A stretch of 21,061 nt of DNA from Hofstenia miamia (taxonomy: Eukaryota > Xenacoelomorpha > Acoela > Hofsteniidae), in the NCBI GenBank assembly GCA_900660155.1, contig CABFPE010000019.1:760250-781310 (forward strand). The letters run 5' to 3'. The position numbers and the translations under genes are program-made. The notes beneath the pieces were generated by a model. It worked only from the letters and a program-made list of their open reading frames with translations, did not search any database and was not told the DNA's origin. Within the stretch, counting starts at the first letter, position 1, and the number at the start of each line of letters is the position of its first letter. Positions 9,808-20,154 of this stretch are shown here, in pieces.

Positions 9808-9967
9808 TGTCGCATATGATTATCTAGTCCGCATGTACTTGTTAAGTTGTAAACATGTTTGTATTTGTTAAGTTGTACACATATATGCCTGCGTAGGGTT
9901 ATTATTATAAATGCTGCTTGGTATGAGTAGACGTACATCTTATCTTGGATAGCTTTAAAACACATCA
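9808..9967 (+). mobile_element. Short LTR (family A), 160 bp
   Basis: Starts TGTCGCATATG and ends ACACATCA, giving the usual TG...CA borders. It has a polypurine tract on its left, a primer-binding-site-like sequence on its right, and a TATAAAT box at 9906. The tRNA-primed TGGCGCAG sequence starts at the next base. No second copy exists in the window, so its limits rest on these signals and not on an alignment. No polyadenylation signal is obvious inside it. Confidence 0.6.
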
Positions 9968-11861
9968 TGGCGCAGTCAGATAAGAACCCAAACAAGGAAA
10001 AAACGATTTATCCTGGCGATTACTATGAAAAGGCAAAGGCCTGGATTTATTAGCTCAAATGCTACGAAATTGCAATCACTCCCATCGCCAGTTAAAAACT
10101 GGCTCCTACAACCCACACAGGCGCCAACATCACCACTAAAAAAGTTCCAGCAGAGCGCCAACGTCTACAAAAAAAACATTACTAAGCATCATCAACAAAG
10201 AAAACGCTTTTGGAAGAACCTCACCCTTCACAGAAAGGATCAGGAATTTCTACACCCCCACACCCGTAAATACATGTGGGGAGCCACAGCACAAACTCAC
10301 TTCATGAAAACAAACGACATACATGGTCCTCTCACCACAGAGATACTACAACAAAGACTACCCCACAGCATGCAGTCCTGTCTACAACTATGTCGCATTC
10401 ACAACATAAAAGAAAAGAATGAGTCACTGTTCCAATACCTGCAAACGTCTTATCCGGAGATAACATACAGCCTAACGCAGATTACAGAAGAAACAACAAA
10501 CATCCTTGGCCACTCGAACCGATAAAAGTCATTAACATGCTCCCAAAAAACGAACTAACACTGGACCAAGAAGAGCAACTACTAGCTGAATCAACACTAC
10601 AATTCAACAGTTACTGGAAGAGATAACATATGAGAGCAGTGCTGAACAACAAAAATCAAATTCAAATCACTCCCATCCACTACTCCACCACCAAAGTATA
10701 GGACGTTGAATTATTAAAGATGAATATGTTCACTGAGTCCTACACAAAAACCAACATCAAAATACTAATGTCTCCCAACCAGCAGGTAGCCTTCAACGTT
10801 GAATGTGCATCTGCGCGCTTCCTCATTCCTCACAAAGTAAAACAATCCTTAGTAACAACATCTCCATTGCAAGTACTAGGAGAAATTGACCGTAAATCTC
10901 TGAACTATCCAGTCACCTTTGGCACTGCACAAATCACAGAAACTACTGGAAACTGGTTACAACTAGAAAAGCAAATCGCCACATCGAATGAGTTCTGCGC
11001 TCCCCCAAAAATCGTCAGCATCCCTGTAATCACCCCGTACACAAAAGACAAATCTTCCAAACCAATCAAACACAACATACTTTCACACAAACTATATTTC
11101 AACTCTGGTTAGGCAATAATCAATTTTAAGAAAACAAAACTCTTTAAAGACGCCGCCACGAACCTACGTGACAATGACCAAGAATACCAGCTTCTGTTTG
11201 ACACCAAGCATCCCCAGGAAGACATCTACAAAAAAGGTTGTCCCATCCGCCAACAAATTGCCAACCTAAAAGAAGAACTTCACAAGAAGAAGCTAAAAAA
11301 CCTAACCGTATTTGCAGGAAGTCAAGACATAATATGGGCAAATCTCATCAAAGAAAACCTAAAATACTACGATGTCTCTAGATGAGTAGAAATCGTCACA
11401 ATGATACATGCTGACATAAACGATCTGGACCAAATGTCAGAAGAAACAATACTTCAAAATATAAACTTCCTTTACAAAAATACCAATTTTCACCAATCTT
11501 AGTCGTCGATGTTCCAGTTCTGTTCTTTTTCTCAGACGCTAAGCTTGACACCACGTCGGCCCACACATCAGATACAGACGCCAGAATGACACTGATGATC
11601 ACGCTGAAGGGCCAGAAGCTCTATTGAAACTTCTATGATATATTCCAACAAAGAATAAATAATATTCGCTAATCAATCCTCATCCTGGCACCAACAACAA
11701 GTCTAAAATATATACAATATCACAAACCGGTGACTACTGAAATTGAAGCAATCGCCTACCTCAGTTGTACCAAAGACATATCAGAAACCACCTGGGAAGA
11801 CACCCGCATCTTAAAGCTGCTGGATGACACCAACAAAATCCTCAGCCAACTTTCAAAATAA
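9967..11861 (+). pseudogene. Heavily broken ORF filling an LTR element interior, no RT
   Basis: I do not recognise this protein. An ATG overlapping the primer-binding site opens a frame starting MAQSDKNPNKEKTIYPG. That frame stays the best reading to about 11500 despite about ten stops (the first at 10051 and 10093); it then shifts by -1 and continues to a TAA at 11859-11861, 36 bp before the next LTR. The total is about 630 codons. The first third is Pro/Thr/Ser/His-rich and its frame is uncertain: a stop-free stretch in another frame at 10025-10525 is probably a shadow. The middle and end look like folded protein, e.g. KVINMLPKNELTLDQEEQ, NLKEELHKKKLKNL and ILVVDVPVLFFF. The strand is A- and C-rich with few G, as often in retroelement gag. 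No protease, RT, RNase H or integrase motif is visible. By position it is gag-like at its 5' end and polyprotein-like at its 3' end. Confidence 0.6.
9968..9984 (+). other. tRNA primer-binding site
   Basis: TGGCGCAGTCAGATAAG directly follows the CA end of LTR A. TGG at this place pairs with the CCA end of a tRNA primer, and TGGCGCAG-type sites are common in Ty3/gypsy-like elements. It overlaps the ATG at 9967 that opens the following frame. Confidence 0.6.
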
Positions 11862-11888
11862 ACACCCACATCGATATAGGGCATCTTA

Positions 11889-11897
11889 GGGGAGGGG
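11889..11897 (+). other. Polypurine tract (LTR B element)
   Basis: A G-rich purine run, GGGGAGGGG, stands directly before the TGT that opens LTR B and 28 bases after the stop of the broken ORF. Confidence 0.65.
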
Positions 11898-12181
11898 TGT
11901 ACAATCGGGACCTTTGTCACTGCACGGAATTCCCACGCACATCATTTCGCCACCGCTAGGAGTTGCCTCTATATCGTCATGCTAATTCTTGCTACATTCC
12001 TGTGCATACTCAGCTACCCAATCAAGATGTTTAGTGTTTACATTTTTGTTCTGCCTCGGCAGGTGTATTGCGTATTATTATTCTATCTGTATAAATAGGG
12101 AACCAGTGTGATCAAACAGCTAATAAATTGTTTTGGTTCAATAACTAGTTTATTCTTGCTCTCATATATTCTCTATATTCA
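11898..12181 (+). mobile_element. LTR (family B), 284 bp
   Basis: Starts TGTACAATCGGG and ends CTATATTCA. It contains TATAAATA at 12090 and AATAAA at 12122, the promoter and polyadenylation signals expected in a U3-R layout. CTGCCTCGGCAG is a short inverted repeat just upstream of the TATA box. A polypurine tract precedes it and a TGG-starting sequence follows. It does not align with LTR A in sequence or length, so the two are not a pair from one element. Confidence 0.7.
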
Positions 12182-12182
12182 G

Positions 12183-12196
12183 ATGGCAATGAGCAG
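12183..12196 (+). other. Primer-binding-site-like sequence after LTR B
   Basis: TGGCAATGAGCAGC begins one base after the CA end of LTR B and resembles TGGCGACGAG-type primer sites of animal Ty3/gypsy elements with two changes. If real, an internal region began here and was replaced by LINE sequence about 55 bases downstream. Confidence 0.35.
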
Positions 12197-12251
12197 CTAA
12201 ACTTTCTACGAAGCTGAGGGGGAGTAAGCGGAGTGCGTATTCCTCACCATG

Positions 12252-12916
12252 AATGAAAGTAAGACGCAGTTTATTATATTTTCACCAAAGCTCTTAAAGG
12301 AATATCGGAAAATTTGACGCTACACCACAATCGAATGATAGTCCACCTATTCCACAAAGTGAAACAGTCACGTAGTTGTGCGCAGAGCACTTACTATGGA
12401 GATATTTATAATAAAAATAATTAGAAGAATGGCTGCTGGTGCACCGCAATGCCTAAAAGAGCTGATAACATTCACCATAGGTAAGGCTCTCATTTATGCA
12501 TTGACTTTGAGTCATTTTGCATATGCCTGCTCTCTACTGAACAGTGCTACATTCAAACAGAAGGAGAGAATAAACAAAGTTGTAAACTGGTCTATCAATA
12601 CAATGTTTAGCATCAACAATCAGTCGACAGGGAAAAAATTGTTGGAATTAAGTATCCTCGCACATTTTAATTATGTAATATACAGGTCATTAGTTATGTT
12701 ATTTAACAATATACACAAAAAGTCTACATCCCTCCAGTTTTTAAATCATTACATTTCATATCACATGCATTAACATCATCAAACAGAATAATAACTATTG
12801 GAAAAATTCATTCACGTCCCTCACTTGAAAAGAATAGGAATAAACAGCCAAAAAATATTCGCTCTGAAAAGAGGTTCCACTTATTTAAAAGACTATTAAA
12901 AAACAACCTCCATTGA
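12252..12916 (+). pseudogene. LINE reverse transcriptase, C-terminal part, decayed
   Basis: Seen in order: MNESKTQFIIFSPK from 12252, matching the LNxxKTxxxxF block that follows the YADD box in LINE reverse transcriptases; a frame change and NLTLHHNRMIVH near 12310; a long clean frame at 12378-12770 containing ALIYALTLSHFAYACSLL and ERINKVVNWSI, which corresponds to the thumb region; and a final -1 shift to a frame with SRPSLEKNRN and RFHLFKRLLKNNLH before TGA at 12914-12916, the usual C-terminal FKxxLK pattern. At least three frameshifts and several stops exclude function. It lacks everything N-terminal of the KTQF block, and this is what the remnant at 3105-3833 carries, on the same strand. 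Confidence 0.82.
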
Positions 12917-13190
12917 AACAACGATAAAGTAGGATGCTCCAAAAACTAAATGTATGGCGAAACATGAATTCAATATATTTTTAATCTTTTGATCTTGTAT
13001 ATATTGCTGTGTATTTTTTAATTTTTTTTCCAATTCTTTCCATTGTAACTTGGTATTTTATTGTTTTATTAGTCTGTGTATATGTACAGGTTTTGTAAAT
13101 ATTTGTATATATTGTAAATTGTATATAATGTATAGAATTTGTAAGTACATACAGCGATTGCAGCAACGTAAATCACCCAAATAAAAGTTA
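12917..13190 (+). mobile_element. LINE 3' untranslated tail
   Basis: T-rich AT sequence follows the C-terminal stop. It has repeated TGTATATA/TTGTAAAT words and a polyadenylation-type AATAAAAG at about 13181, consistent with a CR1/L2-like 3' end. The outer limit is approximate. Confidence 0.45.
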
Positions 13191-16100
13191 TTGAAGCTAT
13201 TAAGTTTAGCTGTTGTCAGTCTCTCGTCATGACCTCTGAGTTTCCGCAAGATAATTCTCAAAGATTTTGAGTAGTTTATCTACATAAAAAGAAACTGTTA
13301 AGAGTAGTTGTTACTGGCATTGGCATACTTCGTTTACATTTTGTTAATGCATTTTTTTAAATTAAAATCCATATATTTAAATTTTTTGCTTAAACTTCCA
13401 TGGAAATCACATAAGAATGTTGCCATTGATAACATGGGAATGCTAAGTGCGATGCTGACTATTGTTGGAATTTCTGACAACGATTTATTAATTTTTTTTA
13501 ATAATAATTCATTATTAATAAAACAATTTTGGCATCAACTCTGAAGTAGATTGTGTCAACTAGCTTTTTGAATGTAAAAATTCCCAATAAACGAATTACA
13601 CCAATAGCATATTTATACTCTGCTACTGTTTTATCCAAGTAATTTTTAATAATTAATTCTATATGAAAATGGCATTTTTATTTATTAAACGTGCATATTT
13701 GAACCTGGCTGTAATCTTTCACAACACTGTAATAGCATTTGTTATAAATATTAATAGCATCATTGATTGTATATTTTCTAGCATTATTGTGAAACTTTAT
13801 ACAATAACTATTATAGTTTTGCTGAATAACCTTAAGAATAAAGAAAGCACTTTTGAATAATATTTAATACAAATATCTAAATAAAATTGTTCCTTTTTAG
13901 TAAAAGTTAGCTTGGTAAGGTGCTCCGTATTTGCAATTACTATATGTTTGTAGTTTTTGGTGCTGTTCAAAGTGACAAGCTGAGAATTTGAGTTCTACTA
14001 AAACACGGGTTTATCCGAATTTCATTTATAATTTGTAGTAATAGAAAAATTTATGTAATGTTTAAAAGAAAAAACCTTACAAAAAAAGGTAGTTACCACA
14101 GATAAAACAAATAAAATGCTTTAGTTTATTAATATTTAAATGTATGCTTGTATTTGTAACGTGGTAATTGGTTAAGCAAACATGCTCAAATTGCTACCAT
14201 AGTTAAGTAACAATGTTTATGCATATAGGGTGATCTAAGCTGTGGTCTAAGCCCTTGTTGTATTCAAGATCGTCAAAATAGTTCCATCATTGCTTTTCAG
14301 AGAGCCTCTATAAGTGTTACATAATAAAAACATAATTCTTTTTCTGCCTCAATAATATTAACAAAATTACAAACTTTAAGGCCTTATAACACGTTTTCTA
14401 TTTATGTATTACGGTGTCAATAAAGTATATATTAATAAAATGTTATTTTAAAGCATAATGAAAAATTTTATCGCATACTCAGGTGAAAAAAATTATTATA
14501 ATTGTAATAAATTTGATTAACGCACTTCCCTCTCCCCGTTTAGCACTATTCCCTACGACCCTAGTGTAGATGAAGTGTTTTAAATTCACTGAGGTGTAAA
14601 GTAATATTATGAACTTCTTACTGGAAATCTTGAACAAAAATTTTCCAACAAATCTTGGGGTTGTAATATATATTTTCTAGAAATTGCCAATACATGAATT
14701 ATTTAGACTATTTGTTTTCTAATCTAAAAATAATAATAATATATTTTCTAGAAAAATAATATTTAAGCGGGAAATTACTGAAAGAATTATTTATTTTATT
14801 TTTCAATTTTGAACAAATATGACCTTAAAAGACATCTTTATCAACTAATTGCGTGATCTTCCTAAAAACATATTATTTGCACTTAGTTAACCCATCTGAA
14901 ATTAACAATTAAGTTCACAATTCCCATTTTGGTAATTAAATATTGAAAATGCTCAAATTTGAATTATACTTGAGTTATCTGAATTTAAGACAGTTCGTTG
15001 TCCCTAGAAAACAGATAGTATTATTCCTTCCAAATTCCCTCTATTTTTTTTTAAAAAAAATTTTTGGTTTGGTTGGGCTTACACAAAGTGAGTGCGAAAG
15101 TTGGTAGTCATATCTGGAAGAGGGCCCAAAAAACAAATATATTGTAGAAGAACATCACTAGCTATTGGTGTTTCCTTGTAAATTTGTCATTTGAATGAGG
15201 GAGCATGATCCATTCACAAAGTTTTGGAAAGTTGTGAATTCAATATTACAATTCACATAAAGTGTAAAGAGGATTAATGTACTTGAAAAATGAAATAATG
15301 AGTCCTTAGACAGACTAATAAGGAAAAGTAAGAGAAAGTATTATTATTTATGAAGATGGGGCTTCTAATAATAAAAAACCAGATAAATGTAAAATTCAGA
15401 GGAACATTAAAATTTTACAGTGTGTTATCATTTTGCGCAATTTCTGAAATTCGGTGTAGTTGTAGATAAATATTTGCTCTATTTCACCTCAGAGACATTT
15501 TCATTATCAATTGTTTGTCATATTAAATTAGCATGCAAATATAAGCCGATAAATTTAGAAATAGTTATAATCTTAAAAATCTTTTTGAGAGTAGACATAT
15601 GCTTTTTCAGATATTAAATTCCCCGATTAAGCATAGTAATATCATTTTGGTCATCCAGAAATACTTGAAATAAAATGTCATTTGTTACTTATTTATATTT
15701 TGGTTTGCGTGACAACAAACATATTTTTTAAAAAAAAATCTGTATTTCCTGGATAAAATTACCTAGCATATGTTTACTTTAAGGAAATATATTTTACGGA
15801 ACCCGTTTGCGGGATGGGTGAAAATAAAAACAAAAATATGACTGTTTCACGTGAATTGCGGGAACTTGGAACAACTGCGAACACCAACACTGTAATGCGC
15901 TTTACATGTATTACAAATGGTAGTTAAATGCGAGTTTGATAATCCCAACATATCGATACTCTACTTCAGTGGCACTGGAAGTGGTGGTGAAAAGAATGGT
16001 AATTGTCATCCAATATTTGTATTTGGGTGTCTGTGTCACCTAAATACTTTAATATGCTAGGTAAAACTTCTGCTAACAAAATTGCGGTGGTGTTTTATTA

Positions 16101-16243
16101 CAAAGAATCCAGTCGATATTAGCAGTTTAATTAACATGAAATTGAATTCCCAATGGAATATTTTTGCGTGAACCATATAATTACATTGTACAATCTTTAA
16201 AAATGCGTTTTAAGCAATCGCAAGTTGCCAGCACTTACTATTG
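13191..16243. other. Long AT-rich stretch, nothing supported
   Basis: About 3 kb without a coding region I can support. Frames of 65-78 codons at 13308, 13663 and 15420 are hydrophobic, AT-driven and unlike any family I know. A TTTTCTAGAAA palindromic word recurs near 14675 and 14745, and a T-run then A-run marks 15043-15065. A more GC-rich patch at about 14520-14575 and one at about 15800-15905 show no frame. Confidence 0.5.
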
Positions 16244-16280
16244 TAGAGGGGGGCAGAGTGTCTTGGCCGCCCCTCGAAAC
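16244..16280. repeat. GC-rich transposon-end-like patch
   Basis: The patch reads AGAGGGGGGCAGAG, then TTGGCCGCCCCTCG; on the minus strand it starts CGAGGGGCGGCCAAGACA, close to the CAGGGGCGGxxCxAG termini common in animal DNA transposons. It stands out sharply from the AT-rich surroundings. No partner end was identified. Confidence 0.35.
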
Positions 16281-16562
16281 AAGAGAATAATAGGTAAAAT
16301 ATTGATTTTGCAGACCGTCTAATATTTAATTGAAGATAGTTCCTTGTTTTATACCATAAAACATCTAAAAACAAAGTTTGTTTGTATATTAGACTCAAAA
16401 CTTCCCCGGAATCGTTTAAAAATTTCATGCTTTATTCAAATGTTTCTTATAAATGCTCTTAACTCATTAACAACGAAAATACAAGTGTTTATTATTACCA
16501 CGGAGCACATTCATCAATATATCAAGATTTCTAAATTTCTTAATAGGCTTTGAGCAATTGTT

Positions 16563-16667
16563 CAAAAAGGTGACTTTAATGTCAGAGCTGGTAACTTTTA
16601 GGAATCAAGATTGTTAATAGGTAATTGTCTTGACTCAAGATCACAGGAAATTGTCTCCTTCTATTAA
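16563..16667 (+). pseudogene. LINE endonuclease scrap
   Basis: QKGDFNVRAGNF matches the GDFNxRxG motif of the apurinic-type endonuclease domain of non-LTR retrotransposons, where the Asp and Asn take part in catalysis. A TAG follows, then NCLDSRSQEIVSFY in the same frame, resembling the RxSxDxxxN segment downstream of that motif. Only about 34 codons are recognisable and no adjoining RT is present. Confidence 0.45.
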
Positions 16668-16779
16668 TGAAATAGTTGATAATTTTTCATTTATATCTTA
16701 ACATATTTCTACTGGAGTGTTATTTTAATTAACAAATCGATTTGTCCACATTTTTGAACAATTCTATCCAAGCTTGTAA

Positions 16780-17277
16780 AGAAACACCGAAAGCCGTTTG
16801 TATGGACACATCTATGGGGTTGGGTCGGCTATTTCAGTATTTGATATAACTTTGTGCAAAGAACAACCACTTGATGGATTAAGAATTAAGTGGCATTGCA
16901 AGTCACCTGGAGAAGCTTTGTGGATTGGAAAAATAATTCGAAAAATTTAGGGTCATGTTGAAGTGGAGGTAGAATGGGGTAGAGGTTCTACAAGAAATAT
17001 TGTTAGCTTTGAAGCCATCGTCATAGTAAATTATGATTTGTTGTGGACTTCGAGTAATTTGGATGCACGACTAAAGTTGGATTGTTGTAATTACGAAATA
17101 CAATGATGATGTTGAAACATATTTGCAAAAATAATCATATTTTGCAAAGAAAAAAGGTGAAAGTGATGCTTCTCCATTCTGTGATATGAAAAGAAATCTG
17201 TCGCCATCATGTCTACACTTATTGGTAGTGAGATCCAAAAAAATTTAAGTGATTTTCTTGCTAGGAGAAAACTTATA
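16780..17277 (+). pseudogene. Unidentified decayed coding region (about 165 codons)
   Basis: A frame open from 16780 to TGA at 17104, broken once by TAG at 16948, gives 108 sense codons with a protein-like sequence: HIYGVGSAISVFDI, DGLRIKWHCKSPGEALWIGK, then HVEVEVEWGRGSTRNI and NYDLLW. A +1 frame takes over at about 17099 (YNDDVETYLQK, stop, KKKGESDASPFCDMKRN) and the first frame resumes at 17209 (MSTLIGSEIQKNLSDFLAR) to TAA at 17278. Paired, cancelling frame changes are typical of a decayed gene. The VxVEWxxGS...YDL pattern recalls the MIB/HERC2 beta-barrel domain, but this is a weak resemblance from memory. There is no start and no recognised partner. It ends where a foldback repeat begins, which may have interrupted it. 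Confidence 0.4.
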
Positions 17278-17341
17278 TAATTGTAAATAGACCTCATCGT
17301 GTGAAGGAAAATATTACTGGAATGGGATTGGTTGATGTAAC

Positions 17342-18069
17342 AAACTGCTACCCAGAAAAAATTCCAATATTGGTCCATTAATGGGTCACTATTGATGCCA
17401 TCATTGGTCAATGGTGGTAAATGACCGCTGGCCCAACAATGTTTGCCAACCATCATCCATTACTGGGCCAATAATGGGCCATTTGTGACCCAATAATGGC
17501 CTATTAATGGGCCATTGATGGCAAACAGAAGGATTTTGATACTATAGCATTAACTTTTATATGTAGAACAACAATTTTATATTTTTAAGCAGTTTGAAAA
17601 TTGCTGTTTAAGCAAACACAAGCCCAACAAAGGACAGAAGGATACCTGTCATGCACATTTAATGCTAACAATAAGCATAAATATCTGTCAAATATAAAAA
17701 AATTTTTAATTTTAAAATTAAGAGCAATTTTGAAATAATACTATCTTAAGTCGTGAAAAATCTCTTCTGCTCAAGTGTAGCTTTTTATATAACTTTTAAT
17801 TTCAAAATGACCAAATATTTATGAATAAATTATTTTTCAAATACGTTTAGCATGTATATCATAATTTTCTACAAATGAAAAATTTCAAAATATCTTTTCG
17901 CATTTCCTTTTATCATATTAAAATAAACTAGGTATCAAAATAATGAAGTGACTTTTATTTGCAAGCATCTGCTCATTGATTATTGATTACTAAGGTTGCT
18001 ACTGGTCAACCAATGGGCCACTTATGGAATTAGTGGTCACAAATATTCCATGTTTCCCACCAGCAGTTT
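17342..18069. mobile_element. Foldback / MITE-like element with AATGGGCC repeats
   Basis: The left end begins AAACTGCTACCCAGAAAAAA and is followed by TTCCAATATTGG. The right end, read on the minus strand, begins AAACTGCTGGTGGGAAACAT and is followed by GGAATATT. These are imperfect inverted ends about 730 bp apart. Inside each end are many TGGGCCA/TGGCCCA words. The interior is AT-rich and non-coding. No target-site duplication is certain. Minus-strand reading frames across 17091-17456 are by-products of the repeat. Confidence 0.5.
17371..17520. repeat. Palindromic ATGGGCCA repeat array
   Basis: About ten variants of a CCATTAATGGGCC / TGGGCCAATAATGG word occur head-to-head and head-to-tail in 150 bp. 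One 18-bp near-palindrome lies at 17497-17514 (TGGCCTATTAATGGGCCA). The array could fold into a long hairpin. A short relative at 18000-18030 (TGGTCAACCAATGGGCCA) is part of the other end of the same element. Confidence 0.7.
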
Positions 18070-18138
18070 AATGATTATGGCCAATGATATTTTATGATTT
18101 GTAATTTGCAACTTGTTATAATTTGATTGATTTAAGGA

Positions 18139-18190
18139 CAAGGGCGTATTTAGGAGAGGCCTTGCGCCCGCCCCTCTTTGGGCAGGTCAA
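18139..18190. repeat. GC-rich transposon terminal repeat remnant
   Basis: CAAGGGCGTATTTAGGAGAG, followed by GCGCCCGCCCCTCTTTGGGC, resembles CAGGGGCGTATTTAGGGGGG-type ends of animal DNA transposons. It sits only 70 bp beyond the foldback element. The sequence to its right (18191-18480) is open in short frames on both strands and might be the element body. Confidence 0.4.
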
Positions 18191-20154
18191 TTTCAACTCA
18201 TTCTCATACGATCTGATCGATATATTGATGAACGGTTTTTTTGTTTGACATAAAGTGCAAAAAAGTAGCATTTCATGAACTCCGTCTTGATAAATGTGCA
18301 AACATAGGCCATGTGAACTGGAAGACAGTTGACCCAAAATTTCAATATTGCTGGACATGCTTCAACTGAATAAAATAATTCGTTTAAACCGTGTCTAAGT
18401 GAATTTGATTTGGGTTTGGTATGAATACAATTTATAGTTTCAACTTTGGCATGAAGTGGGGATAACCTCTTCACCTAAGGACCCATACGCTGATTGCACG
18501 CTAAATGCTTGGTCACAAGGAAGCTCTCGATATTAGCTTTAAGAACTGTTTTAATTCAACTGTTCATATTCTCACAATTAAAGGTTGATTTATAATAATC
18601 ATAATAATAATCGAGTACTGAATTGATATTGTAAATATCTAATTAATTGCACAAAAATTATATCTAATTAATTGTAAAAACTTTGTTTTATTTAATGCCT
18701 AAATAACAGAAATATCATTTACATAATTCGTTTAAAAATGAACAATATTTGAATATCTAATAAAAATTAACATTTTACACTTCACCACTATTTGAACATT
18801 GAATATTTCAATCCGACACGACACATTTTACAACTACGATATAAATGTAAAAATTGTAGTAAATCTTACAAACTTTGTATCGCAAAAATGGAACAAATAC
18901 ATAAGAAATTTTGGAAAAATACACATATCGTTTCAAGAAAATTCTTGAAATGTCATATACCTGACAATAAGTTCGATAGTGTCATTTTCCATGCAGCATC
19001 GAAATGTCGATGGATTTTCCGACCTATTCAACCAGTCTGGAAAAACAACAAATCATTATTTTCAATAAATATTGAAAATTTTTTGGCATGAAAATTGCCC
19101 AAGAGGTTCTATTTGTATTTTTAAGGTTAAAAGATAGCCTAGATGTCTTTCAAACCAGGGCTAGTAAAAAAACATTGGGTGTGTTAGAATGTCGTTAACA
19201 GTATTTTAAACACATGTGTATTCATGATTTTTCTAAATGTATTTTTTTAAATATTTCCAAAGCAATAACGGGTTGACATTCAGTTTTGATCACCTCAGGA
19301 AGGATGATTTTTAACAAAACAAATTTTTGTCATAATCAATTGTTCTTTCCCGGGATAATACTTGGGATGCGTGTACTACGCTTTAAAAGATAGATACGTT
19401 TTAATTAAACATTTTAAAAAAATGTTTAAAAAAACATTCTTTGAACTTATAATTGATTAAAACGTTTTTTTCCAAAAAATTGTGTTTCTACCAGCCATAC
19501 TTGGAAGTCATATATTTGATGCATAGGGACGCCAAACTATTATGACTAACTTTGAAGTTTGTGGATCATTCAATTAGAACAGTTTCCTTCATGCTAGCAT
19601 ATTTGGGTCTCCATTAATTGTACATATTTCCATTTTTTCTCATAAATAATTTTCCAATCATTTTAGAATCACTAGTTTTATGCTCATATCAACATAAAAT
19701 TATAGAAATCATGTAAACTGCGTCAGCACAATACTTTGAAATTGAGCGTTGGGCCTCATTTGAAATAAATCACGTATTATTGTAAGTAGTCTGTTTATAG
19801 AAAAAAAATTAAACCTCCTGATTACTTCAACATTGGGAATGGTGAGAATTTAAAATTTTCTTAAAAAATTGCAACTTTCAATAAAAATTTTTCAATCCTT
19901 TCAAGTATTTCAACCACAGCAATACACATTTGTAAAAATTTCCAACAGTATGTTGGAGTACGTTATCCAATCGTTGTGGCCACATCTCAGGAGTTCCAAA
20001 TTTCAGCTTAGTTACTTTGTAGCGTATAATGTGTGAGGAAACCATATATTTGCTTTGTATCAGGTTTGATCTTTCTGCAGACCACATTGGTTGCTCACAT
20101 GTACACAGGATCATGTAGCTATTTATATTTAGAGCTATTTATATGCAGGGTACA
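18191..20154. other. AT-rich stretch with weak frames only
   Basis: Frames of 80-99 codons exist (minus 18193-18474, plus 18792-19091, minus 19878-20114) but have no recognisable motif, and in the first case the opposite strand is also open. A nested inverted repeat at 19396-19465 is the only clear structure: outer arms ACGTTTTAAT / ATTAAAACGT and an inner hairpin of AAACATTTT / AAAATGTTT arms with a 3-base loop at 19407-19427. Confidence 0.45.

Noticed and set aside
11144..11602. Minus-strand reading frames of 65-68 codons
   Set aside because: They are antisense shadows of the broken LTR-element ORF.
13308..13544. 78-codon plus-strand reading frame
   Set aside because: Hydrophobic AT-driven translation without motif, start context or neighbour support.
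17091..17456. 121-codon minus-strand reading frame
   Set aside because: It crosses both the plus-strand pseudogene and the foldback array; the protein-like signal is on the plus strand and the remainder reflects the repeat.
18193..18474. 93-codon minus-strand reading frame
   Set aside because: The opposite strand is also open for about 45 codons with plausible composition, and neither matches a family; it may be transposon body sequence.
18792..19091. 99-codon plus-strand reading frame (Cys/Lys-rich start)
   Set aside because: The CKNCSKSYKLC spacing does not make a recognisable zinc finger, composition follows the AT-rich DNA and nothing supports transcription. Kept only as part of the gene-free stretch.
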